Source: Candidatus Bathyarchaeota archaeon
GTDB taxonomy: Archaea > Thermoproteota > Bathyarchaeia > Bathyarchaeales > Bathycorpusculaceae
Length of the DNA stretch: 64,000 nt
Direction of reading: 5' to 3'
Assembly (NCBI GenBank): GCA_025059195.1
Contig: JANXDU010000031.1
Location: 27,892 to 91,891, forward strand
In this document: positions 18,446 to 27,994 of the stretch, piece after piece
Numbering within the stretch: the first letter of the stretch is position 1
Layout: each line of letters begins with the position of its first letter
The notes under the pieces: model-generated
What the model was told of the DNA's origin: nothing
Databases searched by the model: none
The model's input: the letters and a program-made list of their open reading frames with translations, nothing else
Translations under genes and position numbers: made by a program

Positions 18446-19093
18446 TTGAAAAAAAAGCTTGTGGTCTTTGGCATAATCCTAATTTTTGTAGGGGTTATCT
18501 TTCTATCCCTTTCTAACACCTACGAACTTGTACATAGAGCTTCCGAGGTGGCTTCTAAACAAAATGCGGATGAAGTATCTGCGATTTTTTCTGCTGGAGA
18601 AAACATCTCAATAGGGTTTTCCCCAGGGGATGACTGGTCGCCAAAAGGAGGTCTCATTGAGGACGGCGGCGTTCTTCTAACTTTAAACGTTACATTGATT
18701 TCTCCGGATAATGGTAAGACTATATTTATGCTTTACTTTAATGCGAGTCAAGAGCCTCCTCCGTCTCCTGATTTGCCTTGGCCAATTTATTTGTCGAGGG
18801 TGGATGTTCTGCTTGTCGATGAGGATTCTTTTAGGGTTAATCAACCATTAACCCCTGAATGGATAGGTGGAGTAGTTAAACAAGATGGAACCTTCACTGT
18901 AAAGAGTGATCGCCACCCGTTGCTAAACACTCCTCCTCGTTACCTTGCCCTCCGTCGGGTAGTGGTTGAAAAGAGATACCCCTTCTCCAACCTCCTTCCA
19001 ATCGGTTTTCTGCTTGGCATTTTCGGCATCGTTTCGTCTTTATGGAGCTTAAAATTCGGAAAAAGGAGAACGAAACGAAAATTAAGGGTGTAA
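18446..19093 (+). CDS. membrane-anchored extracellular protein of unknown function
   Basis: 215 residues: an N-terminal hydrophobic segment (about 5-23), an external beta-rich domain with a Pro-rich stretch (PPPSPDLPWP), a C-terminal membrane helix (about 183-203) and a highly basic tail. No family recognised. TTG start with AGGGGATG upstream and a TATA-like AATTTAAAG near 18381-18389. It converges on the first cohesin gene and may belong to the same surface system. Confidence 0.7.
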   Translation: MKKKLVVFGIILIFVGVIFLSLSNTYELVHRASEVASKQNADEVSAIFSAGENISIGFSPGDDWSPKGGLIEDGGVLLTLNVTLISPDNGKTIFMLYFNASQEPPPSPDLPWPIYLSRVDVLLVDEDSFRVNQPLTPEWIGGVVKQDGTFTVKSDRHPLLNTPPRYLALRRVVVEKRYPFSNLLPIGFLLGIFGIVSSLWSLKFGKRRTKRKLRV

Positions 19094-19104
19094 CTGGGGG
19101 TTGT

Positions 19105-21135
19105 TTATTTTTTGGCTTTTCTCCGCAACAGCGTTACTGCAACAATGATGATGACGATAACGATTACAGCTGCCAACGCATATAGATGATATGGCGGGCT
19201 TGGCGGCGTTAAAACTTGTATTAGTATTTCGCGTTGGTAAGCTGCTGTAGTTGGGCGACTTGCGTCATAAGTAATTCCCCAATTGTCCGCGACCCTTAGC
19301 CTTACCGTCCAGTTTCCAGGGGTTTCAAACTTATAGGTTGCGGTGACCCCTGTCTTCCTATCTCTGTATCTCTCTACTCCCTCTCCCGCCCTTTTCCTTT
19401 CCCACGTGTAGGTGCTTATAATGCCACTGGGGTGGTTGCTTCCTGTTGCGTCTAGGGTTACTTCTTCGTTTGCGTATATCGTTTCTGGCCTGTAGGTGAT
19501 TAGAAGAACTGGTGGGGCTACTATTTTCATTCGGTAAGATGCAAAGTTGTCTTCTGGGTACTTGTCGTATGCTGGTGTAACTTTTATTGTAACATTTAAG
19601 TCATCCACTAAATTTGATGTGAAATTAAACTCAAATGTTTTTGTGCGAAATCTCATTATTGTTTCATTAGCCCATTTCTGTGTTTTCCATAGGGTACCAT
19701 TTGACAAGAACACTTGGAGAGTTGCATCAAACAGCTCATCATAGGTGCCAACGGCTTTAACTGTGAAAAAGACTTTCACAGTTTCTCCAAGGATCGCTGG
19801 CAACTCGAATTCTTGGCCTGCTACGTATGCTACTCTTTTTACGCTGAGAATTTTTATGTCATGGAATGGTTCTAATAAAAGTTCTAATGGGTCGCTTATT
19901 TTTTCATTGTTCGTGGTGCTGTGTTCATGCGGAACCGTTGTTGTGTTAGCTAAAATTTTATAGTACGCATTTTCGCGTGGTAGGAGGCTCGTGTTCCAAT
20001 GAAAGACCACCGACATTGATTGGCCAGGCTCCACTGTTACATTTTTTCCTCCAATATACTTCCAGCCACCTTTATCCGTTGAATTGTAGTAAGTTGTCAC
20101 CGTGATGTTTTCCTTTGCTTCCCCATCGTTTCTTACAGTTACATTAAACATTAAAATGTCTCCCCAAACTAGTCTCGGCGTTAAGAAGGTTATGAAAAGT
20201 AATGCTACATCTCTCTTGTTAACAACTGTTATTTTCTTGGCTTCCGTCCAACTGCTAGTTCTTCCAGAGTCGTCTTTCACTTGTAACTTTGCATAATACA
20301 CTCCCACTTTTTTGTACTTGTAATACGCGATTGGAGAGCTCAGCCAATCTGTGACGTTGCCATCTCCAAAATCCCATTTAAATCCAACAACTGACCTGCC
20401 ATATGGCCCCGGCCGACTTTCTGACGCATTGAAAACTGCTGTTTTGTTCACTACTATGTAGCCGTCAGTTGGCCATACAGTAAAACTAGGTTTGGGGCTT
20501 CCTGCAACTTCAAAAAGAGCACCCCTGTAGGAGTAGACTATGCGGTTAGCTTGATTGTCCGCGAGTTTTGCAGGCTGCTGAGGTGTGGACCCTGGATCCA
20601 CAGGAACTAATTCCACCAATGTTGATCCTTCTGTCTTAACTCTGAACTTCAAAATGACAATGTTGTTGGATCGTCCTGGGTTGTTAAATGGAGGCCCTCC
20701 TTGTGAGCTGTATGCAATCCTACAGGTTCCCTCAGCGTTGTTTAAAACATCTCTAACCTTCAATACTGGTTCGTGTAGCACCCCATTCGGGTATGTTTCA
20801 ACGGGAACTGTTACTGTGCGGTTTATGCATTCGAGTATTTGTGGATCCCACTTTACTTTTAAGTCAAATCCGTAGAGGTTGCCAATGGGACGTTGGACCG
20901 TTGGGTATTGTGGATCTGGAATCCAGTTGTTGGTAAGGTTGAATATCTTTATGCTAAATGTTATTTCGTCTCCCACGTTTGCCACAATTTTCTCTGGGTC
21001 GATATACAAAAATGGTAAAACCGTCGGAAATCCCGAATCTGTTGCATTTGAAATGTCGAACGGCTCTATGGTAAACAAGCTGATCAACAATAGCATCACA
21101 ACCAAATAAGTAGCTGTTCTGGAAGCTTTTTCCAT
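19105..21135 (-). CDS. membrane-anchored cohesin / PKD / CARDB surface protein
   Basis: About 676 residues. Order: signal/hydrophobic N-terminus, a cohesin-like domain (about 45-210; LYGFDLKVKWDPQILECINR and the GVLHEP segment shared with its paralogues), PKD (FKWDFGDGNVTDW), two CARDB-type domains with CARDB-like spacing, a second PKD-like domain, then a transmembrane helix and RRKAKK tail. It would display a dockerin receptor on the cell surface. The ATG at 21135 has GGTGG five bases upstream; the ATG at 21147 has no site. Its promoter region is a 27-base tandem duplication. Confidence 0.82.
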   Translation of the reverse strand: MEKASRTATYLVVMLLLISLFTIEPFDISNATDSGFPTVLPFLYIDPEKIVANVGDEITFSIKIFNLTNNWIPDPQYPTVQRPIGNLYGFDLKVKWDPQILECINRTVTVPVETYPNGVLHEPVLKVRDVLNNAEGTCRIAYSSQGGPPFNNPGRSNNIVILKFRVKTEGSTLVELVPVDPGSTPQQPAKLADNQANRIVYSYRGALFEVAGSPKPSFTVWPTDGYIVVNKTAVFNASESRPGPYGRSVVGFKWDFGDGNVTDWLSSPIAYYKYKKVGVYYAKLQVKDDSGRTSSWTEAKKITVVNKRDVALLFITFLTPRLVWGDILMFNVTVRNDGEAKENITVTTYYNSTDKGGWKYIGGKNVTVEPGQSMSVVFHWNTSLLPRENAYYKILANTTTVPHEHSTTNNEKISDPLELLLEPFHDIKILSVKRVAYVAGQEFELPAILGETVKVFFTVKAVGTYDELFDATLQVFLSNGTLWKTQKWANETIMRFRTKTFEFNFTSNLVDDLNVTIKVTPAYDKYPEDNFASYRMKIVAPPVLLITYRPETIYANEEVTLDATGSNHPSGIISTYTWERKRAGEGVERYRDRKTGVTATYKFETPGNWTVRLRVADNWGITYDASRPTTAAYQREILIQVLTPPSPPYHLYALAAVIVIVIIIVAVTLLRRKAKK

Positions 21136-21174
21136 CTCCTCCACCATTTTGGGAAACTTTATCCCTAATACTTA

Positions 21175-21228
21175 TAAAGCATTTCTTATATACTTTACCG
21201 GTAAAGCATTTCTTATATACTTTATCGG
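21175..21228 (-). repeat. two 27-base tandem copies, each carrying a TATA box
   Basis: Copies at 21175-21201 and 21202-21228 differ at one base. On the minus strand each contains AAAGTATATAAGAAATG, a good archaeal TATA box, so the repeat doubles the promoter of the cohesin gene that begins at 21135. The proximal box lies about 50 bases before the start codon. Confidence 0.85.
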
Positions 21229-21258
21229 CTTGCTAACGGATGATAAAAAGAGGGGCTT

Positions 21259-22758
21259 TTAAAGTCTTCTTTTGCTTAGTTTGAAAGCTGAAACGATGGC
21301 CAGTCCTAGGAAAAGCATTGTGATGAACATCATCGTTGTCGAGAATTCCGGTATTACATGTGAGCTTATGATTGTTATTTGACGGGTGCTTTGGAAATTG
21401 TATGTGAAGTATATGTAGGTGTTTGTTGAATCTTCGGTTATTCTGGGTGTCACCTGCTGGCCGTCCACCATTACTATCCACGTTCCCCACATAAGCATCT
21501 TTGGAATAGTCACGTTGCAATAGCCTTTAAATCCTGATAACCCGGTTGCGTTGAAACGTATCATTTCGTGAGAGATTAAATACCGGTAATCTATTGGTGA
21601 AATGGTGGAGTTGCTTTGGGTTACGATCTGTGTTTGCAAGCTATCCACTATTATCGGGTGAACTTTTCTATGGATTATGGTGAGCGTGCCGTTCTCTACT
21701 TGGTGGGGGATCGGCACGGACCATGGTTTTCCGCTCCACGGTGGCTCTGGGCGCTCCGGATGTGGAAATGAAGCAAGTTTACTCATGACTATCTTAAACA
21801 TTGTTTCGGAAATTGGAGCTGTTGCGTTTATACCAATGGTAAACAGAACTCCCGTTCCCTCCGGTGTAGGCCGCTGATCTGGTGGTAATATCTGGCTGTA
21901 GGCAAGACGAACGTATCCCTCTGCGTTGTTTATTACTTTCATGACTTCAAATGTCATGTTGAAGCGTTCCAAGAATGGGCCCACAGAAACCGTTGTGACC
22001 TTTATAAACCTTGTGTCATAGGCTATTTTCACGTCAAGACCAGAGAGATCCCAGTATGGATGTAGATTGATTATGCTTAGGTTTAATTTGGCAGTGGTGG
22101 GAATTTCTCCAGCATGTTGATAGAGCTTTGGAACTATTCTCAGCGTCGGTTTTTCTGGGTATGGGAACGGTATTCCATGCATTATGAAGGTTCCCTTCAC
22201 TCTTACATGGGGTATTGGCTTGGCCTTTGTGTCTGAAAGCTTCACCTCGATGAAGTCGAAGAAGAATGTTACGTCGCCCTGCCAATCCCACTGCTGGTAT
22301 TTTATTTCAAAGGTCATAGTGAAGAATGTTCCACTACCGTTGAATGCGGGTGCAGGAGCTAATGCTGAATAGGCCACATGATATGTTCCAGCGGTAGCAT
22401 TCACTAAATCTTTCACTTTTATTGGGTCTCCAGCGGTTCCAGTGTGGAGAATACCTCCGTACGGGGATGGGGGTTGCGGAGCCGGATAGCTCTCAACGGG
22501 CACCGTCACCTTCCTGCTAATGTATTTCAGGAATGTTGTGTTCCACTTGAACTTAATGTCGAAGCCGAAGAGGTCCCGAATATTTTCAGCTACGACCGCC
22601 ACGGTTATTCTCTGACCGGTAACGTTTTCTGGTCCCTTTTCAATGAGTGTCGGTAAAACTTTAACAACCGTTTCAGGTTCTTGGGCAGACGTGTATAGAG
22701 GTACTTGTACAAGGACTAGAATTAAAGCTACCACCATTATGCCGCTGTATTTTTTCAT
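21259..22758 (-). CDS. double-cohesin surface protein with PEF-type C-terminal sorting signal
   Basis: About 499 residues. A signal peptide (to about 27) is followed by two cohesin-like domains (about 28-195 and 200-365), a beta domain (about 385-470) and a tail in which VIPEF precedes a hydrophobic helix and the basic SKRRL end. That tripartite tail is the PEF-CTERM pattern recognised by archaeosortases. The first cohesin is close, even at DNA level, to that of the gene ending at 25932. ATG at 22758; a GTG one codon upstream is possible. Confidence 0.83.
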   Translation of the reverse strand: MKKYSGIMVVALILVLVQVPLYTSAQEPETVVKVLPTLIEKGPENVTGQRITVAVVAENIRDLFGFDIKFKWNTTFLKYISRKVTVPVESYPAPQPPSPYGGILHTGTAGDPIKVKDLVNATAGTYHVAYSALAPAPAFNGSGTFFTMTFEIKYQQWDWQGDVTFFFDFIEVKLSDTKAKPIPHVRVKGTFIMHGIPFPYPEKPTLRIVPKLYQHAGEIPTTAKLNLSIINLHPYWDLSGLDVKIAYDTRFIKVTTVSVGPFLERFNMTFEVMKVINNAEGYVRLAYSQILPPDQRPTPEGTGVLFTIGINATAPISETMFKIVMSKLASFPHPERPEPPWSGKPWSVPIPHQVENGTLTIIHRKVHPIIVDSLQTQIVTQSNSTISPIDYRYLISHEMIRFNATGLSGFKGYCNVTIPKMLMWGTWIVMVDGQQVTPRITEDSTNTYIYFTYNFQSTRQITIISSHVIPEFSTTMMFITMLFLGLAIVSAFKLSKRRL

Positions 22759-22877
22759 CACCCAACAACACCGCCTACTGGTTATGCTATGTTACGTATT
22801 TGAATTTTACTGTAATAAAATACACTGTTCCGCTGAGTTTAAGAATAAATAACCAAAGAAAAGGTTGTTACAGAGTT

Positions 22878-24746
22878 TTAATATGAAAAGTTGTACATTG
22901 CAGCTATGGAAACAACGTCAAATATGTCGATGAGCCCAAATGGAAATGCAACGTCTGCCTCTGGGTTCCAATTTGGGTCTCCGGGGCGGGAGTCGTAGGC
23001 TGCTGTGGCTGCCGCGATGTCGAATATGTCAATTATACGGTCGCCATTAATGTCTCCCAACATCTTAATAAAGACATAGCCATCTACATATACGTTATTT
23101 ATAATGTTGATTTCGAATGGAACCCGCGATGCTTCCGCCTTTATCGTAACATTTGCCCCGTATGGCAAACCCGAAGTGTTCCAGTAAAATGTTATGTTTA
23201 GCCCCTGTTTTGCAGCCAAATTATAAACAGTTTTAGTTTCTATTGCGATATCGTTGTAGTGTAGGGTGACGTTGAATGTTTCCATGAGATCTCCGAGATT
23301 GAAAACCTCTACAGTGATTTCCACGATTTTTCCGGAATAGACTTTATTATTGAGTATTCTAATGGATTTAACAGCTACATCTCTTATTACTGTGGCAAAG
23401 AATCCATCTTCAACCTCATGGGCTATTAGTTTTCCACCTCTGTCAACGATTCTCGTGTCAAAAAGGTCTAAGTCTGTGACTCCATAACTTTTTATTTGAA
23501 AGGTAATTATCGCAACAGACTTCGGAAGAAGTATAGTTGCGGGTTCGGCTGGCGGATGAAAGGTAAAGTTAATTTTGACTCTTCCTATCATGTTGTTGAT
23601 GATTATTACCGGGATGAAGTTTGTTTCGTTGTTTGGCGGAAGTATTGCCACTCCCAAACAGTTCACGATATTCTTGTTGTATCCCAGCGTAAGTTCGTAG
23701 CTATAAAAGTCGATAACATTCTGCATTCTAATCTCAAAATTAACAAAGTCGCCTGGTTTAAGCGCAGGGTTTATGTATTCTTTCGGATAAACAAAAATTT
23801 TTGCAGTCAACATGTTGTTGAAGTAGCCATCTTTAGGTTCATTGAATGGTATTGGGTCGTTCCAATCGTCCATCAATTTTACGCCGTATAAATCGATGAT
23901 GCTTTCACCAATTTTCACTACATGAAAATCTATCGTCGCCAACACGATGTCGCCCGTAAACGGCGGGGCCGCTGGCAGAAGCCATGCTGCTGCTTTCAGC
24001 TTTCCCTCTCCCTCATTTAAGATTATTTCTGATTGGGTGGGGGGGAACGTTGAGTTTATCTTCACTCCCTTTATGTCTAGTATTGTAGTGTTGTAGGCAA
24101 GCCAGAACTCAAACTTGTTCAGATATTTGACGTTTTCAAGTTTAACGTTGACTGTGAAGTGTTCACATGGCGTTAATTCAGGGCTAACTATGCGACTCGG
24201 TGTGACGTATATCTCAGCCGGTGAAGGTATATAATTCTTAAAGTATCCATTCTGCACAGTATGCCGTATGGGCATTGCGTTGTTGTCTGACAACTTTGAA
24301 GAGTAAATTTCCAATAAACATTTCCCCTGTCCCCTAACTGTAAAAGTGATTTCAAAAACTATTCCGCTACCCCGGAACGGCGATGCCGGAGACATGGACG
24401 CGTAGGCCACATGGTATGTTCCGGCGTTCTGGTCCACTGTATCTTTAACTCTCATGATGGGCTCGTGAAGTATGCCGTCTGGATAGTTTTCTACTGGTAT
24501 CTTGACGACGCGTCTAACGTAGCCTAAAATGCTGGGATCCCATCGCAACTTTATGTCTAAACCATAGAGGTTGACAACGTTTTCCACTTTGACCTTTATG
24601 ACAAAGTTGCTGCCCGGCGGCAAATTAATTGTTGAAGGTTCCACGCGCACTACTGTTTCCTCGGCAGAAGACCAAACGGTGCTTAGTGGAATAGCGCTTA
24701 CAAGCATGGCGAGGATTAAGGCTGTAGCTGTTTTTCTTTTAAACAA
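22878..24746 (-). CDS. scaffoldin-like protein: three cohesins, CARDB and a C-terminal dockerin
   Basis: About 622 residues after a signal peptide. Three successive cohesin-like domains (about 32-172, 175-315, 318-450; the first has LYGLDIKLRWDPSILGYV) are followed by a CARDB domain and a dockerin from about 562. Dockerin repeat 1 has a perfect calcium loop (DINGDRIIDIFD), and repeat 2 ends in LIDIFDVVSIAAMY. Carrying both partners, it could crosslink. The TTG at 24746 follows GGAGG and gives a clean signal peptide; the longer frame to 24785 runs through a TATATATA element at 24768-24779. Confidence 0.85.
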   Translation of the reverse strand: MFKRKTATALILAMLVSAIPLSTVWSSAEETVVRVEPSTINLPPGSNFVIKVKVENVVNLYGLDIKLRWDPSILGYVRRVVKIPVENYPDGILHEPIMRVKDTVDQNAGTYHVAYASMSPASPFRGSGIVFEITFTVRGQGKCLLEIYSSKLSDNNAMPIRHTVQNGYFKNYIPSPAEIYVTPSRIVSPELTPCEHFTVNVKLENVKYLNKFEFWLAYNTTILDIKGVKINSTFPPTQSEIILNEGEGKLKAAAWLLPAAPPFTGDIVLATIDFHVVKIGESIIDLYGVKLMDDWNDPIPFNEPKDGYFNNMLTAKIFVYPKEYINPALKPGDFVNFEIRMQNVIDFYSYELTLGYNKNIVNCLGVAILPPNNETNFIPVIIINNMIGRVKINFTFHPPAEPATILLPKSVAIITFQIKSYGVTDLDLFDTRIVDRGGKLIAHEVEDGFFATVIRDVAVKSIRILNNKVYSGKIVEITVEVFNLGDLMETFNVTLHYNDIAIETKTVYNLAAKQGLNITFYWNTSGLPYGANVTIKAEASRVPFEINIINNVYVDGYVFIKMLGDINGDRIIDIFDIAAATAAYDSRPGDPNWNPEADVAFPFGLIDIFDVVSIAAMYNFSY

Positions 24747-24831
24747 GCCTCCCTTCCTCCTTCTTGATTTATATATATAGAGCAAGGGAAAACTAATTAA
24801 TATTTCGGGATTTTCGATGAATCAGTACACA

Positions 24832-25836
24832 TTAATAGCTTTTATCATATTGGGATGTAACTTTGGTAACGTCGAAGATGTCGATTTTTCCGCTAAGTAT
24901 TACGTCTGCCTGCGGGTTCCAGTAGGGGCTGCCACTTTCCGATTCATAGGCGGCTGTTATGGTAACAACGTCAAATATATCTATTCGCCGATCATATACA
25001 ACGTCGCCTGACAGTTGAAGTGGCATAGCGAATCCTCCAGCTCCTATTGCCGTTATGCCGCTGTAGAAGGCGCAGACTCGAATTTCATAATTGCCGATGG
25101 GCTCTAAAGGATTCAATCGAAAAGCCGCGTGATAAGAGCATCCGCCTATGTCGGGTATCGGTGTTGGTGTAATTAATTTTACAATGTTGAAACTGGTGTA
25201 GCGTTCTGGACAGTATGGCTTTCCCAGCATGTGTAGCCAGTCGCTCCAAACACACGCGTAAGCCGTCGCTTCGCCGGCTGAAACCCATGAATCAATGTAA
25301 ACATCGGTTAGAAAGCTGACGACTCCCATTGCTGGAATGGTTGTGGAGAGGGCTGCAATATCTATCATCGTATAGTCAAAATCGTATACCGTGATTATTA
25401 TCAGAATTTCTCTTTGATAATGCACGTTGTTTTTTACCGTTACGTTAAGATAGGCCATTCCAGGTTTTCTAAAAGTGTTTTTGGGCTTTCCATGCATATC
25501 ACAGGAATAGAAAGAAACTATTTCAACTTCCCATGTTGCTTTAGGGGTTTGCTTTGCAGGAACCGTTCTTGCAAATATTATTTTTCCCTCTGGATTCTTT
25601 ATCTGTATGGCCACGAGACCTTCGTTGACTGGGTTGTTGTTGTATGTTAAGTTTCCATAAACGTGAACGACATCTCTGTATAGATAGTAGGGTTTGTCCG
25701 TTGTAACGTTAACACTTAGTTGCGGCAGCGCATTTGCTTTTATGTTGAAAAGCGTGGTTAGTAAAAGCAATGCTGAAGTAACCAGTGCTAACGCCTTTTT
25801 TGTTGGTATGGGTCCTTTTAGCAGAATCTTGTCCAA
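24832..25836 (-). CDS. secreted dockerin protein with macroglobulin-like domain
   Basis: About 334 residues: signal peptide (about 8-35), an MG2/Ig-like domain (VTTDKPYYLYRDVVHVYGNL), a second beta domain with several Cys, and a dockerin from about 275 with two IDIFDV repeats (RRIDIFDVVTITAAY and GKIDIFDVTKVTSQY). It has no membrane anchor, so attachment would be through a cohesin. TTG 25836 has GAGGGGG six bases upstream; the frame extends to another TTG at 25863. The paired external Cys could form disulfides. Confidence 0.78.
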   Translation of the reverse strand: MDKILLKGPIPTKKALALVTSALLLLTTLFNIKANALPQLSVNVTTDKPYYLYRDVVHVYGNLTYNNNPVNEGLVAIQIKNPEGKIIFARTVPAKQTPKATWEVEIVSFYSCDMHGKPKNTFRKPGMAYLNVTVKNNVHYQREILIIITVYDFDYTMIDIAALSTTIPAMGVVSFLTDVYIDSWVSAGEATAYACVWSDWLHMLGKPYCPERYTSFNIVKLITPTPIPDIGGCSYHAAFRLNPLEPIGNYEIRVCAFYSGITAIGAGGFAMPLQLSGDVVYDRRIDIFDVVTITAAYESESGSPYWNPQADVILSGKIDIFDVTKVTSQYDKSY

Positions 25837-25931
25837 ATAGTTCCCCCTCAAATATTCCACCAACCATTTAGTTATTAAAGGGTTATTTCCTTTTTGGTTT
25901 AGACTGAAAAATAAAAAGGGGGTTTGGGCTA

Positions 25932-27833
25932 TTATGCCCTAAGGATGCCAAATGTTGCACTAACTTCTGGACAGTAGGCTGTTCCACCTTGAGATGGCAA
26001 CTTTGTTAGAGCGTTTGCGTAAACCGTGCCCATTCCGACAAACGCCCACTTTTTCAGCTCCATGCAGCCAATTTCCACGGTGTATGTGCCTTTCGTTACA
26101 CCTTTAACTGGTACGTAGTTGTACGCTATTGTTACGCCGAGGTCGTCGTAGACAACCACCCAGAAGACCACGTCGAGGGGTTGCTCCGATATGCATTTGT
26201 AGGTTATCTTGAACGTCATGTGTTCTCCTTTCTTGAAGGCTGGTGCTCCCGGCTCCACGCTGAGGATTTTGATTAAATAGCCTACTTCAAAGGTGAGCGT
26301 GTCAAACACGTATTTTTCGGCAATTTCCACCGTGGCGTTAACATACCAAGTTCCGAAGACTCTAGCCTCTGGATTTTCGCATGGCCATGGTAATCTGAAG
26401 GATATGGTGGCGATTCCGTTTTCATTTGTTCTTGCTGTTCTTATGTAGTGGAATTCTCCGTGCCATATCTCAAAGGTGACCAGTTTCTGTTGCACTGGAT
26501 CAAAATTGTATGTTACTAACGCGTATAGGGTTACCTCCGATTGAGGACCGAAGGCGTCGCTTGGTTCCCTGGGGCCTTGTCCACCGTAGGGTTCCGGATA
26601 TTCTGTGTAAACATCTATAAATCTGCCCGGTGGTTTGAAGGGTGCTTTGTATGTGGCTGTGGAAACCACATGTGGTATTGCAGGTGACCATGGCAGTCCA
26701 TCCCATGGGTGATACGGCCTCTCCGGATGCGGGAACCCAGCAATTTTCACTAGGAAGAAGGCTGCGTTCCAAGGCCATTCAGGCTTAGGTGTTGGCCTTT
26801 TGTCCAGCGGGTTCAGCAAAGTGAAGGTGAATGTTGGCGGCGGATATACTTCAGACTCGTATATGACTTTGAATTTAATGGTTGCTAATTTGATTGTGCC
26901 ATAAGGCGCTGTATGGGCGCCGCCTGTTCCCGGTAATCCAAGGAAGACTAAGCGGACGTATCCTCCAGTGTTGTTTATAAGGTTTGAGACTATGTATATG
27001 CCGTCTGGCCAGAAGCTGGCAAACCTTCCTTCAGGGTCTATTACAGATGTTACAGCGTTTACTAATGTTTTATTAAAGTTTAAGTACATGTCAAAGCCTT
27101 GTATGTCCCAGAATGAGTCAAGTGCTCTACCGTCAGCTCCCAGCAAGTATATATCAACGTTAAATTCTTCGTTTAAGGAATCTGCAACGTAAGTTTTTCC
27201 TTCAGGTGTTCTGATGTCGAGGAGTGGCAGTGGCGGGTATTCAAACCTTCTTCCATGCATTAGAAATGTTCCCTTTACTTTCTCGTGAGATATTGGCCTA
27301 GCTGCAGAATCTGAAAGCTTCACGTCAATAAAGTCGAAGAAGAATGTTATGTCCCCTTCATAATCCCACTGCTGGTATTTGATCATAAAGGTCATAGTGA
27401 AGAATGTTCCATTACCGTTAAACGCTGAAGCTGGTGCTAATGTTGATTTGGCAAGGTGATAGGTTCCAGCAATGGTGTCCACGGTGTCTTTCACAGTTAT
27501 TGGGGGTCCACTAGGTCCTGTGTGGAGGACACCTCCATATGGGGATGGAGGCTGCGGGGCTGGGTAATCCTCAACGGGCACCGTCACCTTCCTGCTGACA
27601 TAGTCCAAGAATGTTGTGTCCCACTTGAACTTGATATCAAAACCCCAGAGGTCCCGAACGTTTTCAACCACAACGGCCACGGTCACCGTCTGGCCGATGA
27701 CGTTTTCCGGGCCTTTCTCGATGAACGTCGGTATAACCTTAACAACAGTTCTTGCTTGGGCGGAGGCTGGAGCGAGCGTCGCCAGGATACTTACTAACAG
27801 GATTGAGATCAATAGCGAACAAAGATTCTTCAT
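25932..27833 (-). CDS. secreted double-cohesin protein with Ig/macroglobulin-like C-terminus
   Basis: 633 residues: signal peptide to about 26, two cohesin-like domains (about 27-195, 200-400), then two beta-sandwich domains, the first MG2-like (SEVTLYALVTYNFDPVQQ). There is no C-terminal helix or PEF motif, so it is either free or bound through partners. The N-terminal cohesin is nearly identical in layout to the gene starting at 22758 (KVTVPVEDYPAPQPPSPYGG). It is divergent from the substrate-binding-protein gene. Confidence 0.8.
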   Translation of the reverse strand: MKNLCSLLISILLVSILATLAPASAQARTVVKVIPTFIEKGPENVIGQTVTVAVVVENVRDLWGFDIKFKWDTTFLDYVSRKVTVPVEDYPAPQPPSPYGGVLHTGPSGPPITVKDTVDTIAGTYHLAKSTLAPASAFNGNGTFFTMTFMIKYQQWDYEGDITFFFDFIDVKLSDSAARPISHEKVKGTFLMHGRRFEYPPLPLLDIRTPEGKTYVADSLNEEFNVDIYLLGADGRALDSFWDIQGFDMYLNFNKTLVNAVTSVIDPEGRFASFWPDGIYIVSNLINNTGGYVRLVFLGLPGTGGAHTAPYGTIKLATIKFKVIYESEVYPPPTFTFTLLNPLDKRPTPKPEWPWNAAFFLVKIAGFPHPERPYHPWDGLPWSPAIPHVVSTATYKAPFKPPGRFIDVYTEYPEPYGGQGPREPSDAFGPQSEVTLYALVTYNFDPVQQKLVTFEIWHGEFHYIRTARTNENGIATISFRLPWPCENPEARVFGTWYVNATVEIAEKYVFDTLTFEVGYLIKILSVEPGAPAFKKGEHMTFKITYKCISEQPLDVVFWVVVYDDLGVTIAYNYVPVKGVTKGTYTVEIGCMELKKWAFVGMGTVYANALTKLPSQGGTAYCPEVSATFGILRA

Positions 27834-27931
27834 TTATTTTTCCTCCTTTCTCCGCGATTTATTTTGTAACGCCTGCATTTTAAGTTTTCTGGAATTTTCC
27901 TCTATTACTTAGGGTATAGAAGAAATTTCAG

Positions 27932-27943
27932 AAAACTTTAAAT
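27932..27943 (+). promoter_or_regulatory. TATA/BRE promoter of the dockerin-tailed binding protein
   Basis: AAAACTTTAAATC about 55-60 bases before the ATG at 27995. The same AAAC(C)TTAAAT pattern precedes three other genes of the transporter locus (near 30395, 33058 and 34069). Confidence 0.5.
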
Positions 27944-27994
27944 CTTGATTGCCAGTTCTATTTAATCGGAAAACTCTGAAAGGGAGAAAGGGAA

